A stretch of 64,000 nucleotides of DNA from Progne subis subis. Lineage: Eukaryota; Chordata; Aves; Passeriformes; Hirundinidae. This document shows, one piece after another, positions 14,636 to 28,026 of the stretch. Under the pieces are notes generated by a model. That model was given only the letters and a program-made list of their open reading frames with translations, was not told where the DNA came from and searched no databases. Positions within the stretch are counted from its first letter, which is position 1. Every line of letters starts with the position of its first letter. Both the position numbers and the translations under genes were made by a program. The stretch is from positions 434,001-498,000 of the forward strand of contig JAKJHU010000167.1 of assembly GCA_022316685.1 (NCBI GenBank), given 5' to 3'.

Positions 14636-16123
14636 CAGCTTGAAATACTTGCTTGTTTTTTGGGAGATGTTTTTCTATGTCAACATGTTTCTGATTATCA
14701 TTGAGGTACATTTATAATCTTTTGACTCTTGCAGATGTCAGTAGATTTTCAGTGTTAGCAGTTAAGATGTTATAGCTATACAGCATACTGCAAAGTTTAT
14801 TGTGTTGATGTAAGTGGTTTATACAGAGCAGTTTTCAAATGTAGCCTGCAGTCTTTTTGTGGTCTTGGAAATGAATTACATGCTCTGAGAGATCTGTGAA
14901 TAGTGTAAAGGCTTTATGTTAAAACAAGTGTAGGCAATCACTTTTAAAAGATTTATAGGCCTCTAAATGCTTAATTTTTATCATTGTGGTAATTTTTATA
15001 CCTTGCAATTTGTTTAAAATAAATAGATAAGCAATCGTCTTAAGGAATGATCTGTGTTATATGTACTAGGAGACATTTGAAACACATACAAGTGGGACCT
15101 CTTTGTAAAGCTGAGTTACTTTTTTTGCTTCCTGTGCCTCTTCCCCTTTAAGTACCTGTTGTCAACATGTAAAATTTTATGATCACGCCTTGAGCTCACC
15201 TGTTTGTCCATGTGTCTGTCCATTCCATTACATAACTTCTGTCTGTCATTTCAGCCATAACTGAAAGCAGACTAGACATTCAACAGTAAAGTTCTACAGT
15301 TTTCTGAAAATTAATCACTGTGTTGAAGAAGATGCACAGATTAGACACGCCAGCTGAGGAAGTGGTAGGCCAGTAATAGTGTTACTTTGCCAATGCCCCA
15401 AGCAGTTCCCCGATTCCTCAGTGTGTGCCCACTGTCCAACAAGTATATATGCTGTCAGCACTGTCCTTGCCAAGTGGGTTGTTGAAGTGGACTTGTATTT
15501 CCTCATCGGGTCTGGCTGATGGCAGTAGGAAAATGCAGAGGACTATCACAGGAACACTCCTCACAGGAGATTTTTTTCAGCCACCTCAAAAGCAGCACAT
15601 GAGGAGACCTGTAGTAAAAAGCTTTTGCATGGCAGCATGTACATGGGTTTTGTGCACAGTAGACTGAGGTAAGTGGATACTAAATTTTACTTTATTTGGA
15701 TCAAAATATTGTTCTCAGAATAAATTCAATATGTTTTCAATTAGAAAATGTTGGTCATTTTTAAGTAACCTGACTAGAATGATGTTTACATCTGTTATTA
15801 CAAGAAATAAGTAATCCAGTAATTTCTATTGGTGAAAATACCTTAGAATCATTCACATTCGCACATTATTTCTTATTGAGGGCACACAGATAGTCTAGCA
15901 CAAGGTTTGTGTTCACTACACTTGTTATTTTCCCTGTCCATTTTACATGACAGAACAAACATTTGCATTTATGAAATGCATGCACATAATAATACAGTTT
16001 TCCAGAGCTTTCATTTAGTTGAGGGTTTTTCAGAACCGAAGTCTGTGTGCTTACCAGTGCCATGTGAAATGTATTGTGTGTGTTACATGGATGGCTCGCA
16101 GACAGCTGATTGCTGTTTCATTA

Positions 16124-16150
16124 ATAAAATAGCAGGACTTGCTATTTTAT
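16124..16150. repeat. Perfect 11-bp hairpin
   Basis: ATAAAATAGCA, a 5-base loop, then TGCTATTTTAT. Confidence 0.85.
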
Positions 16151-16906
16151 ATAGTCAATTGTAAGTGAAAAATACAAGGTTTTAAAATATGTAGTCATAG
16201 CTATTTCTTAAGGCAAGTAAAGTGTCTGTCTTCCCCCCCAGCCCCTGCCGTATATTGTGGACTGGATTTCAGTGATGAAGATTCACTGCCATCCTGTAAA
16301 TAGTAAAGAGTCAGACTTGTTTGCCAGATACTAAAAAGCCTGCATAGATAGCTACTTCTGTTGTAGTAGAAATTTTACTGGTCCATGCATGTGGCAGTAA
16401 TTAACTTCTGGGGATGCTAGAAAATAAGATGTCATAGCATTGCTGAAAAAGGTTTCAGTAGGTTTTCACTCATTGAACAGAAGTCAGGTGCCATTAGATC
16501 AGTATAAATTTAAATAATTTTGAACAGCAAAAGTGTAATTTTTCTACAGGAATTGAAAAGAAGCTTAATTTCTTAAACAAGGCATTTAAGTTCCTTTTTA
16601 ATTGTTCTGTTTTTCTTGTAAAGAGACTATTTTACATATAAAAATCAATTAAATAATCAGAAGTTGCAGTTTTAATAGTGTATGGCCTCAGGATGATTAC
16701 TTTTCAACTTACCTGTTGCTCGTTTTCCTGTTCTGTTTGGGTTTTGTTGTTGTTGTTTTTGGGGTTTTTTTAATGAGCCATAAAGAAAGAGTCAGAGGTA
16801 AAATGATCAATAGTCTGTAGTTTTAGTGAGTTTTACCCAAAAGTGAGTTTTAGAACAAACTTACATCTTGACCATCTTTCCTCCTAAATAAATGCAGTTT
16901 GTTAAA

Positions 16907-16909
<3 letters not shown>

Positions 16910-16949
<40 letters not shown>

Positions 16950-16992
16950 CACAACAACAACAAAAAACCACAACAAAAACAAAACCACCACC
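16910..16992 (+). repeat. A38 tract followed by CAA/CCA-rich tail
   Basis: A run of 38 A (16910-16947) leads into ACAACAACAAC and CCACCACC triplets. Confidence 0.95.
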
Positions 16993-18192
16993 AAACTATT
17001 CTGTGGTGGATTTTTGCTAATCTGATTCAATGTTTCTTGTCTGAGATACTCAGATACTGGTTGATACTTAGGGCAATATTTAAAAAATGCTCAGCATTTC
17101 TCTTGATGTTCTTCTTAAATGTACTTTGAATACCATTAGTAGCAGTGTTAAATTAGTGCTAAGCAGTGGTGGAAGTTTCATTTTTGAGCTCAAGCTCCAG
17201 CCTTTAAGAGCTGAAAAGTCAGGGATCTTCTATTAAGACACAATTCATTAATTCTGACTCGATAGTTTGTGGCCTCTTGTCATGGACCCTGCAGCAGTCC
17301 TTTCCACTCAGGTTTAAGGCTGGGGTTTTTTTACAGTATTTTCTCTTTTAATGAGTAGACGGACAACTTCCTTTTACAGATTCATAAGCTATCTTGTCAA
17401 AACTGTATTCTTATCCTGAACTTGAAGCTCTCAATGCGGAAGAAAATACTTGCAAGCTTATTTTTGCCCAGAAAGAGTAGGGAAAGCATAAGAAAAATAG
17501 TCTGAAACACAAGTTCTAGATTTTCAAATATGTACCCATTATAGCGTCTTCAGGCTTGCTGTAATCCATGCTGCTGTTAGTTTCCCATCTTGCAGAAACC
17601 TAGTAGAATGTCTAGTACATTGCATTTGTACTAGAATGATACTAGTATAATGAATGTAATACATGTGAATGGCTTGAAGTAAAAAATTATGACTACCAGT
17701 AGTTCCTTATTTTTAGACTATATTTTCTGAGTATAATTCACAGGGTTCTTTGTTTGGGTTTTTTTCCCCTTGCATATTTGGCCAAGATTCATACCATTGC
17801 TTCAGCAAGACTGAGGGAATAGGGGGAGTGGAGAATCCTGACAGCAGGGCCCTTCACTCACACCTAATTATCAATTTTATTCTGAACTAGGTAAGATTAC
17901 TAGCTTGCTTTACACTTTCAACTTCCAGTGATGTTTTGTAGTGTGTTGTTTTGGTGGCACAACACTGTCTCAACATTTTTTGTTGAACTGGTATGCAAGC
18001 TCGATTCCTTTCAACTAGTTGTTACCATAAATCTTTTTCCCAGAAGAATTACTATAGTTCGTAAGTTGTTACTATAATTCTTTATGGCACTTCACTGTTA
18101 AAATACAGCTAAATACATGCTGAAGGACAGAGGTGAGATTTGTAGAGTTGTGTGTGGAATTGTGAGCTGCTCAACATGGGATTGCCTCTGAT

Positions 18193-18494
18193 AAACGGCC
18201 ACTAAGGAGTTGAAGAGACTGGAGCATCTCAACTGTAAGGAAAGGCTGACAGAGCTTGAGCTCCTCAGACCAGAGAAAAGGCTCAAGGGAATCTTTATCA
18301 GTGTTTATAAATACCTGTCTGAAAGGTGCAAAGAGGACAGAACCAGGCTATTTTCAATTGGTCAGGACAAAGATGGGTATAGCCTGAAACACAGGAGGTT
18401 CCATACCGTGTGGTCTGGCATGACCCTGCTTGAGCAGGGAGACAGAGCCACATGATCCGCTGCTGTCCCTTTCAAACTGACCCATTCTGTGAGG
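18193..18494 (+). repeat. CR1 LINE, internally deleted, with 3' end
   Basis: Sense-orientation CR1: GAAGAGACTGGAGCATCTC, CTCAGACCAGAGAAAAGGCT, GGAGGTTCCAT. It then jumps to ATGACCCTGCTTGAGCAGGG and the terminal CCATTCTGTGAG, so about 100-150 bases of the usual sequence are missing between. Confidence 0.8.
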
Positions 18495-18618
18495 TAGATT
18501 ATTGGGACAGTAGCTTTTTAATATGGTCTCTGTTGACAATGCAGTGAAAAAATTCAGTAACTGCTGTTAACCAAGTGTCAGCGATTACTAAGAGGAGGGT
18601 GGGTGTGTAATCACCTAA

Positions 18619-19060
18619 AATCAGAATATCCTGTGTTGGAGGAGACTCACAAGGATCATTGAATTCAACCCCCTGCCCTGCCCAGGATACCCCAACAATC
18701 CCACCCTGTCCCTGGGAGCATTATCCAAACACTCCTGGAACTCTGGCAGCCTTGGGGCTGTGACCATTCCCTGGGAAGCCTGGGCAGTGCCCAATAACCC
18801 TCTAAGGACAGAACCTTTTTCTGATATCCAACCTAAACCCACCCCTGACACAGCTACAGCCGTTCCGTCAGGTCCTGTCCCTGATCATAGAGGGCAGAAA
18901 TGAGAGCTGCCCCTTCCCTCACTCTCGTGAGGAAGCCGTAGACCATAATGAGGTCTGACCTCAGTCTTCTTTTCTCCAGACAGAACAAACCAAGAGACCT
19001 CAGCCATTCTTCACATGGCTTCCCCTCAAGACCCTTAACCATTTACTTCTTTAGACTCCT
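18619..19060 (-). repeat. CR1 LINE 3' fragment
   Basis: Reverse-strand CR1 with GGATCATTGAATTCAACCCC, CACCCTGTCCCTGGGAGCAT and ACATGGCTTCCCCTCAAGAC. It lies 125 bases from an oppositely oriented CR1. Confidence 0.88.
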
Positions 19061-22000
19061 GTGTAAGGTAATTTCACTGAAAGAGCCAAAATGGGAGTGT
19101 CTATTCTTTCTAATATTAGACTCAGTAACTAAAAGCACCCAAAAACCCAAACAGGAATTCTCCTTGCTGCTTTGAAAGCTCCTACAACCGTGCCATGAAG
19201 AACTGGTTTCTGGCATTACAACTGTTGCAGCAGGAGTGCTGCAAGAGTGCTCAGGAACCTACTGAGCACTCTTCCACCTCACTTCTCTCCTAAACCACAC
19301 AGTTGTAAGTCTTGGTTACCTCTGATCTAGCTCTTTCTTCAACATTGAAAACAATCAGTGAGGTGCTATGGGTAACTCCAAGGAAGAAAAATTATCAGAA
19401 ATGCAATGGAAAAATACTGGTTTGCATTTCTCACAGTTTAAACTTTTTTCAATTGCTGTAACTACTCAGACAAGACCAGAGCTGTAAGGAGTGATAACAT
19501 CTTTTATTAAATCAACTGATACAGCTTGAAAAACTAGACTCTTTCAGGCATGTTTGTTTGATATTTTTATCTCACTGACTAACACAGTAAGAAACCTCCC
19601 TTAATGGCTTCCCATTTTCCTGGATACATGCATATGAAGTAATTTTCTTGAGCAATACTTTTTTATTTACATGCCAGGTTATAAATTAGTAACAAGTTAA
19701 TAACTTACAACCTACTGGATCAAAAGATGTATGGAGAGCAGGAATTTTGGGCCCCCTTTCATTCCCACAAAAACCAAGGATGTTAGGAAAACTGACTTTT
19801 ATTGTGAAAAACATAGTACTCCTCATAAAAGTTCCAGTCACTAGGGCAAATAAAAATACAGAAAAGTTAAACTTTTCTGTATCGGCTTTTCTAACTGAAA
19901 AGCAAAACTGAATGCGGGGAGATCAACTTTACATCATGGCTTGTGTATACATATATATATATCTCTAATATTTCTAAGTATGTGCTTTTCACATTATAAT
20001 GATAGATAAGCATACCTTTGTAAGAGTATAGTCGTTCCTAATACATCCATTATTTTCTCCATGGGATACTCAACAGGACTGCTTACTTCTATTTTACTAC
20101 ACCTTCACTTTGTGTAATACAATCACATTTTATACATCTTGGCTTTCCCCCAAAAGCACTGGGTATACAACGCATGAAAAAAAAACCAAAAAACCAGCAA
20201 CTACAGTGTTAGCAAGGTAACACTGGATAAATCTAACAATGATTTCTTATTCAGAATAACAAATGTTACAAAAGGACCACAAAGCTTGGCTGATGTCACT
20301 TTTTTAGTATTTACATAACAAGATTTCATGTTTAAGATGTATGTCACTGCTCACCCTTACACCGTGTTTCTTCAAAGCTCAGAGTTTAACAATTTATTCA
20401 CCATTTAGTTAAAAATAAATATTTAATACTGAGGTTGTTCTATGATGCAAGCACAGCTAAAATGAAGCACCTCTGTGACTGCAGCGACCAGATTTCAAAT
20501 GCAGGTAGATCAATAAAAAACAAGCTCAAGCACAGTCTCCATGTGTTAGTAGAACGGTTTATAATAGCTTGCAAATGACTATGCACTTGCTGTAACCAGC
20601 TGTTCTTAAATTATGAATATGCAACCAATTCATGCTAAAGCCAAATCCCAGCACCATTTTTACCGGAAAACCCTAGCAGTTTTTTTGCTTGTTCCACATG
20701 TTAGTTAAGGCTACAAACAAACAGCAGTAACTTTGGAACAAATAGGACCAAACCCTTTGCGTTTCATTACTATGTCCATTAGCACTGCAAGGGTTGTCAA
20801 TCTTTAGAGGTCTCCTACGACAGCGCCGGCAATACAACAGTGATCTCCAAGCCAAAAAAAAAACCCCCTCCACAGCAGACACACGAGCCCCTTTGCAAAA
20901 CTTCTGCTTCAACTAATCAGCCTGTCTGCCCTGACCAGCTTGAAGGCTTGCATCAAGCTTCAAACACTTAAAAATATCCATCATAAAAACAAAGACAGGA
21001 CACTGAATTATACAGTATTAACCTCCAGGGTTTGCATACAAAGACATAAGATTTATTTATGTCCTAGCACATTAAGAGCTTCAGCACACTGTTCTTTACA
21101 CCAAACTAGCTGCCAATTTGATGAACCTCTTTGCCCTCAGCAGTACAGTGTCTTTGATTAATGAGTGCATGCTTGTGGAAAAGTGCAAGAACAAAAAATG
21201 GGGCAAAATCCAGACAATTATGTCCCTGTGCACTGACGGACCACCGCAATAATTTCTGTCCAACTGGTTTCCTGTTGTAGAAAGACTGAGGGCTGAGGAA
21301 GGGGTTGTGGGATTATTTTGCTGATTACACTTGGATACTACATGCCACTCTTCTAAAATAGGTATCTCGTAAAATGCACTGAATTGTTTACTAAAGACTC
21401 TTTCAGCATTAGAAAAACATTAACTCATTAATACAAATAGATTAATAAATAGGGTCACAGTCCAAAAGCATTATCTATGTCCTCGGTAAAAAAAAAAAAA
21501 AAAAAAATACTCTTCAGAAGATTTCAAGGTTTTAGCTTCTAATCCAACAGACTCAGGACTGAAGTTCAAGTTCAAGAACAGCTAGGCAGATTATTTTGTG
21601 CCTTTAAATTACTGTATTAATTACTCTAAAGAAAGTCTACCTTACACTTCCTGTAATTTACAGGAATAAGAATACACTGGTAGGGTTCATCACTACTCAA
21701 AAAATGTAAATTCTTCATTATCCTTTCCAACAATTCCAGAGCAGAATTCCTTAAATTCTGTGTAAGGCTCCAAAAAGACAAGAGCATTATCAGTCACTGT
21801 ATTATTTTTCAGTCTACCTTCTTTCCCAAGGCTTTATACTGTAAACATTACTGGTGACAAATACTTAAACATAGCAGTCCCACTAATTACTAATGTAGAG
21901 TCCATCAGGTAGAACAATTTTTCAGGTAGTTTTTCTTTACATTTTTAATAGTTTAAATTTTAAGTTTTGGGTGATTCCTCCCTCAGCAGCGAGAAAAATC

Positions 22001-24756
22001 TTTGCAATCTCTTTGCAAACCTACCAAGGCTTAACCCATTCAGCTCTTTACAATGCCTGACCTACATCAAGTGAGAAGAGTCTTATGTCCTTTACACACA
22101 GAGAACAAGACATTCAAGAGGCCCTGAAGGGCATGAGTAACAAGGTAAAGGGAGAGAATTCACATTAAAGGCAACAGGCAACATACAGACACTGACAAGC
22201 ACGGCACATCTTTTCCTAAGTCCATACTTTCAGACTATGTTTGAAATATTATCTGTCACTAAGAAAGGTTTTAAAATGTATACTTGTTTTGATAATTGGT
22301 CTTTTTTCCAATGATCTGAAAGATATTCTATAAAAAGAGAAGGAAATGGTATTAGGAATCGTGTCAAATGCATAGATGAATTCCGTTAAACTAAGCGGGG
22401 AACACCCTTGTATCCTTTGTTCCTTGTTGCTACATTAAAAAAATTGAAACAAGCGCTAAGACTTCCTAACACTCCAAGAGTTTCTTTCACCTGGTGTCTC
22501 AAGAAATGCTAACACCACAATAAAATAAATCACACTTTCTCCTCCCCCAAAAAGAAACAAAAATCTAACTGATATCATAAAATTACTACCTTCATTATTT
22601 ATTTCCATTTAAATCTCAAAGGAACTTCCGTATTGGAGTTTAACAAATTTGGGGTTTTTTCTTTTTAAGGAATGGTTCCAGACCATGGCACGATATGATG
22701 GTAAATTTAGGACAGTAAAGAGCTTAAACACTACAGAACCTGGATAAGAACTTAACACAGCTAATAGGTGAACCTGTGTGCTAGCTGGATTATATGTTCT
22801 ACATACCTCTTTTCCAATTAAAACTGTATGATTAAAAACAAAATAATGGCAAAATACTGCATTTTGCCTGGCCCTTCCGCAGAGGCTGAATGAATACATG
22901 GTCCCAGTTCTGTTTAATGACTACGCGCTACATTCCGCTTACCTACCCGTAGGAATTACTCTGCACACTAACAAACCACACATTTCCGTTTTCGAGGAAA
23001 TAACTACCCAGCACACTACAGTTTAAAGTCAGTGAAGACAGCTCTTTTTTCATCCTCTACCACCACTTGTGATGTTGGTAAAAGACTAAAGTCTTCCAGA
23101 GTCCTTATCTCTGTAACAGTGAAAATATCTTGCCTTCATAAAGTCCTAAGAAAGACAAACTAAAAAATTAATGAGAACCTACTGTTTTCCTCACACAAAT
23201 CTTCTGGTGATTCGTTGTTGGATTGTCTGTTGTTATTTACTGTAAAAATGGTTTTAAAGTAGAAATGTAATAGTATAACAAAAAGTCTTTAAAGCTTATA
23301 TGTCAGTCTAAAAAAAAGGATGTTTCATTATCTTCTGTGATGTAGTGGGGAAAATCATCTGTACCTAAATTCTGAATACTGCATAATGTTGTCCAAAACT
23401 TCCCATTACTATAAAATATGTTGACCAACATATACTTGCTACATTTAGAATGTTGTAAACTATCAGACAATCACAAAAATCACTGTTTACCTTGACAACT
23501 GTTTCAGTGTTCCTTGTGGTGGCAATTAACAATCACAAACTACTTTATAATGTAGTACAACATAAATCACTGAATATACTGCAGTAAAACTCCAGTATTA
23601 ACTCAGAAGTTGAGCCACACTTTGGAGAAAACTGGTAGATTACTGGGACTCCTCCTTGGGCCAAATTATTTCAGTGATGAACACACTAAGTATCATTCTT
23701 AGTACTCTATTAGAATAGACTATTTATTAAAAATAAAATAAAAAGTCACCATTATCTACCCTATTAAATTTTATTTAAAGATACCTATAGATTAGAGTCT
23801 GGGAGATGGATCACAAAGAAGGGATTTGAACACAAGAGTGTTCATATAGTGAAACCCTTAATGCACCAGAGGGAGAGGGGGAAGGGTGTAGGAAACTGCA
23901 TTGTTGGTTATACCTCCCAACAGTCAAGACCTACTATTCCCAAATATGCCATTATAAGAAAATTATAGAACTAACAGCAATGAGACATTCCTTACCCTCA
24001 CTCTGGGATATGAGACTGGGTGCACAAGCTTCATTTTATTTGCAACTCCGATAATTCCACGTCTTGCACAGGAACAGAAAAGTAGCAACAAAGACCTTAA
24101 CAATTGCAGTTCAAGCTGGGAGGGACTGTTCTATTTGAATTCAATGACACCACTAATGGCTTCTTAGCAGTTTCATGAAATCAACCAGCTGTCAAATCGA
24201 TGCATCAGAAGGAACAGTTATGCACTCCCATATGAAAAAGCAACACATCAGGATGTTTTGCAAAACATCTGCTCCTTTACAATGCAGTTCTACAATAAAA
24301 GTGCAAACAAAGAAAACATGAAAAAGGGCAACCGGACCTCTAAGGAAAGGCTTCTGTTACCTTCTTATTTGCATCTTAAGTGTCTCCCAAAAAGGGACCA
24401 AAAAAGCCAGTCTTGCAGAACTCTCTTAACATAAGGTCAGTATAAAGATTAAACAAATATACTAAAGTGGTCAACCACTGCTCTTTCCCTCCCTGATACA
24501 AAGATATTGCTAGTCTTTCCTTTGAAAATGCAAACCATTTTATTACACGTTCAAGAAAATAAAGCATTTTTCACCTAAAGGTACAAAATATGTATTTAGT
24601 TTTTTTCCCCCTCTCACACTACTCAAAAAATTTTACAATTGCACTGACAACCTACAAGAATCTTAAAAACAATTACCTTTTTGTGGGAATACAGACCTGT
24701 AAGAAACCCAGCACAATGGAATTTAGTTTAAGAAAGTAATTTGGATGAGAAATAAC
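19061..24756. other. AT-rich non-coding DNA
   Basis: An A run at about 21489-21507 and the palindrome at 19856 are the only structure seen. Confidence 0.5.
19856..19882. repeat. Perfect 13-bp inverted repeat, 1-base centre
   Basis: ATACAGAAAAGTT, one A, then its exact reverse complement AACTTTTCTGTAT. Confidence 0.85.
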
Positions 24757-25192
24757 TGTCATGGTTTAGGAATGGTATTCTCCAATTCAGTGCTCCCACT
24801 GAAACCATGTGTTACTCATTTGCTTCCTCCCCTTTTTCAGGATGGAGAGGAGAATTGGAGGCACAAAAGGTAAAGGTCATGGGCTGAAATAAGAACAATT
24901 TACTGGAAACAGCAATGAGATAAGAAAACAAATAATAATAGCAACAATACCAATGACAGAGACTACAAAAAAGCGTCCGAAGATTCGGAAAAAACAATAC
25001 CCTAAGTTCACTTGGAAGAGAGAACCTAGGGTACTGTTGTTGGTATTGTTGTTTCCGTGTCCCCAAAAGGAATGGAGTGCCTTGCCTGCCTTTCCCACCC
25101 CTAGCAGAGGTAAGGTGGTCAGAACTACTGGGTCCTGGCCATGCCCCTCCTGGCTACTGCAAAAGTGAACCCTGTTGGGGCTGGAAGTAGAA
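24757..25192 (-). mobile_element. Degenerate ERV solo LTR
   Basis: Begins TGTCATGGTTTAGGAATGG, an avian LTR edge. It continues with GGGCTGAAATAAGAACAATT and ACAGCAATGAGATAAG and runs to CTACTGCAAAAGTGAACCC and GGGGCTGG near 25190. The - orientation is inferred from the reversed, mutated poly(A) region. The right end and the target duplication are not clear. Confidence 0.65.
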
Positions 25193-26878
25193 CGCGATAT
25201 CACAATTCCAGTTTATTTTCAATACACAATAGGCACAAAACTTTATACTGTGCCATCCAGAACAGACTTTGGATCAGGAACAAAAAGAAAACAATACCTA
25301 ACCCTCTGAAGAAATACTTTTTACTTTTCAGAGAGTTCTGTTTATGAACAACTTCATCACAAGTTGATAAGAATACTCCCCTTACTTACAGGAATTGGTA
25401 TGACCTACGACTAAACCAGCATCACCTGCTTGAAGCGAACATAGAATTTCTTGAACACTGAAGATTCCTTAACAATTCCTAGTACTTTCTTCACATATAC
25501 TTTACAAAAATTACCTTGGCTCCCATTTTCTTAACATTATGCAGCTTACTCATTTTGCAGAATTTTGACAAAAACATGTATGTAGTTTATTATGAGATGT
25601 CAAAGCTAAACTGCCATTTTCAGAAACTACTTATCCTCACAATTTATAAACTATCCAATCTTCTAGACTTTCAATGCATTTATAATTTAGAATCACCTGC
25701 TGTACGTGCTTTCAACTGTTTAAATGTTTTCATTTTCCTTCAGATAGTTAATAGGAAATACAACCACACTTTCTGATGCATTTAGGAAAGAAAAATAAAG
25801 TAAGCATCTGACATTTGTTCTAAGATAACCTTAAGGCTGCTTTAAGTACAACATTCAATACTGACTTGGATAGAAAGTCTTGATGTACAAACAGCTATTC
25901 CTATTATTTTCTGTGTTAACTGTTGTCAGTACTTTTCCCAGTCCTGAAGAAAAAGGAAATGTGAATGAAATACAAGTAGTTTCATGTTCTCCAGAGTGTG
26001 CCTTTAAATATGCAGCAAGTGAAATAAGCATAGAAAGAAGAATGGAAAAACAAGCCTTTACCTACAACAATTATTCCTTACCAATTACATGTTTCATTAA
26101 GTCATGCGACCAAAAAAATTTACATGAGATTTAAAAAAAAAAATCAATTGAGAACCAAATTAACAGAACAGTACCTTTCATTGTTCTCCCTTTCACAATA
26201 GCTAATGTCAGAGGAAAAGAGATTTGATTTTGAATTTTGGGTAAGGAGTTGTTGTACGGTTGGTTCTTTCAATGAGTTTAGTATAGTTAACTACGTTTAG
26301 CCACACACATTATACAGTACTTGGAACATAACCCAAAGTATATGCAATATTTATAGGTATTTTCCAGATAGAACCTTTTAATAATATACCTTTGTAAGTT
26401 TGTTGCTTCCAAACATACCTCCAAGTCTGTAATTTAAAAATCGAGGTCTGTATTGCCATGCTCCTCATGGCAAAAAGACAGTTTATTTCTCAAGAAAAAT
26501 CCTGTACCAAGTATCTCATGTAAACCTCACATCAGATTAATACTTGCCATAAACAAATCCAATACAAATCTCCAGATAATTTGTTATTTAACATAGTAAC
26601 TTCAGGACTATTTTTAAAATAATTTAACAGTTAAGCACTGGACATTAAATACTAAGGCAAAGGCAGGAAAAAAAAAAAGGAGGGGGGAGGGGGTGTGTGC
26701 ACGATTGTTTTCCTGAAATGAAACCAGACACCAGATAAAGAAGCATACTCACAGTGTCCCCTGTACGTGCACGCTCAACTAGGAACCTTTCTCTTTAAAG
26801 TGCGGTTTACAACACGTTAGATCAGGAATTCCAGGGGAAAGCACAGAGCCTTGGAGAAAATTCCCCTTAAACTTTGCA
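25193..26878. other. AT-rich DNA left of the large CpG island
   Basis: Contains a purine run (A10, then G-rich to GGGGGTGTGTG) at 26668-26700. An 84-codon frame near 25883 has a hydrophobic start but nothing else to support it. Confidence 0.5.
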
Positions 26879-26886
26879 TGACGTCA
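26879..26886. promoter_or_regulatory. Second full CRE (TGACGTCA), island edge
   Basis: A second perfect TGACGTCA in an AT-richer context (GCATGACGTCACTAT), about 240 bases outside the left edge of the island. For a leftward transcript it lies downstream of the starts, in the first intron. Confidence 0.45.
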
Positions 26887-27000
26887 CTATCTGTCCCTGT
26901 AACATTCCCTAAACTTTGATGCTTATCCAGAAGCGCTTTCAGGTTTTTTACTCATTCCCTCGTAAAAGAGACGGTCAGACTTAGGAATAAAAATTTGCCC

Positions 27001-27009
27001 AAGATGGCG
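27001..27009 (+). promoter_or_regulatory. YY1-type motif (AAGATGGCG)
   Basis: AAGATGGCG matches the YY1 core at the left edge of the CpG island. On the + strand it is in the orientation usual just downstream of a start site, so it could belong to a + strand start as well as to the leftward gene. Confidence 0.45.
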
Positions 27010-27213
27010 AAAGGCTTGTTGTTTAGAGGGCAGAAAAATGGAGGATATTGTAATATACACAAAGGGATAAATTTCAACAACTCGGCCCAGCACTGCAGCT
27101 GCTTGTTTCTCTTACAAGGACAGGACACGCACAAAGCCGCGGACAGAGAGGCCCGCAGCGAGCCGGGGGTGCGGAGCGGCGCCCGCTCCCGGCCCGCGCC
27201 GCGCCCCGCGGAA

Positions 27214-27232
27214 GGGAAGGAGGGAGGGAGGG
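27214..27232 (+). promoter_or_regulatory. G-quadruplex motif in the CpG island
   Basis: Four GGG runs (27214, 27222, 27226, 27230) with loops of 5, 1 and 1 bases satisfy the G4 rule on the + strand. This is the template strand for a leftward transcript. Confidence 0.55.
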
Positions 27233-27243
27233 AGCGCCTACTC

Positions 27244-27820
27244 ACCCGCGCGCGGGAGCGGGGGCTGCGCGGGGCCGGGGGTCGCCCGCGGAGGGGCAGC
27301 CCGTGCTGGCGCCGCTGGCCCGCGGCCGCTCCGCGCGGCCCCGCCTCACGCACGCCTGACAGCCCCGACCGAGGGAAGCGGGGCAGCGCCCGCCCCAAGA
27401 GGGGAACGGGGCGAGAGGGCCGCCGGGAGCGGAGTGTACCGCACAGCGCCACACAAAAGAGCCGCTAGCAGCCGCCGCGCCGCCCCGGAGGCTGCGGGTG
27501 TCCGTCGGCAGAGACGTGACCGGCGCCGCCCGGCCGAGGCACGGGCGGGCGGCCATGAGCAAAGTTTAAAATCGCTCGGAACACGGCCGTCCCGTCTGCA
27601 GACACCCTGGCTCCGACCCTTCCGCGGGACTCACCTCCACGCAGCCACTCCGCCTCCCGGCCACAGCCCTGCCAGGGCAGGGCCCCGCAGCGGGACTCGC
27701 GCTCGGCCCACACAACAAAGGGGCGATACGCACCGGCGGGGACGCGGCCGGCGAGGCGGGCGCCACCCGGGTTCGGGAGCCCCGGCACGGCAGAACGCCA
27801 TCCCACCCCAGCCGCTCACC
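27244..27820 (-). other. Cluster of three - strand splice donors (alternative untranslated first exons)
   Basis: Reading the - strand, three near-consensus donors occur within the island. They are CAG|GTGAGC (exon end 27820), GAG|GTGAGT (exon end 27635) and CGG|GTGAGT (exon end 27246). Each could end an alternative first exon of the leftward gene, presumed to be BAZ2B. Start sites and the partner acceptor to the left were not identified. Confidence 0.5.
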
Positions 27821-28026
27821 TGGGGGAAGCTCCGCCGCTCGGTGCGCGGGGTGCGCGGCTCTCACTCTCCCGCTCTGTCCCCTCCGCGGTGCGGGCGGCG
27901 CGCGCCGGGCCGGCCCTTCCCGGCGCTCCCCGGAGCCGGGCGGGGGCGCGCGCGGGCGGCGGCGCGCGCGGCGGCCGCCCCCAGCCGGCGGGACCCTGGA
28001 GGGGGTCGCGGACCCCGCGCCCCCGG

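Larger units (their letters stand above)
13161..18192. other. AT-rich non-coding DNA
   Basis: Contains the CCTAAAT array, the A38 tract and one hairpin listed separately. No exon recognised. Confidence 0.5.

Noticed and set aside
16910..16947. A38 tract as the tail of a processed pseudogene
   Set aside because: The sequence upstream shows no recognisable transcript or coding remnant, and no target duplication was found.
25883..26134. 83-codon frame with a hydrophobic, signal-peptide-like start
   Set aside because: It lies in AT-rich DNA with no promoter, splice context or recognised family, and one hydrophobic N-terminus among many random frames is expected by chance.
1..27000. BAZ2B coding exons
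   Set aside because: Looked for the serine-rich BAZ2B N-terminus and downstream domains on the - strand and recognised none, so only promoter and intron are proposed.
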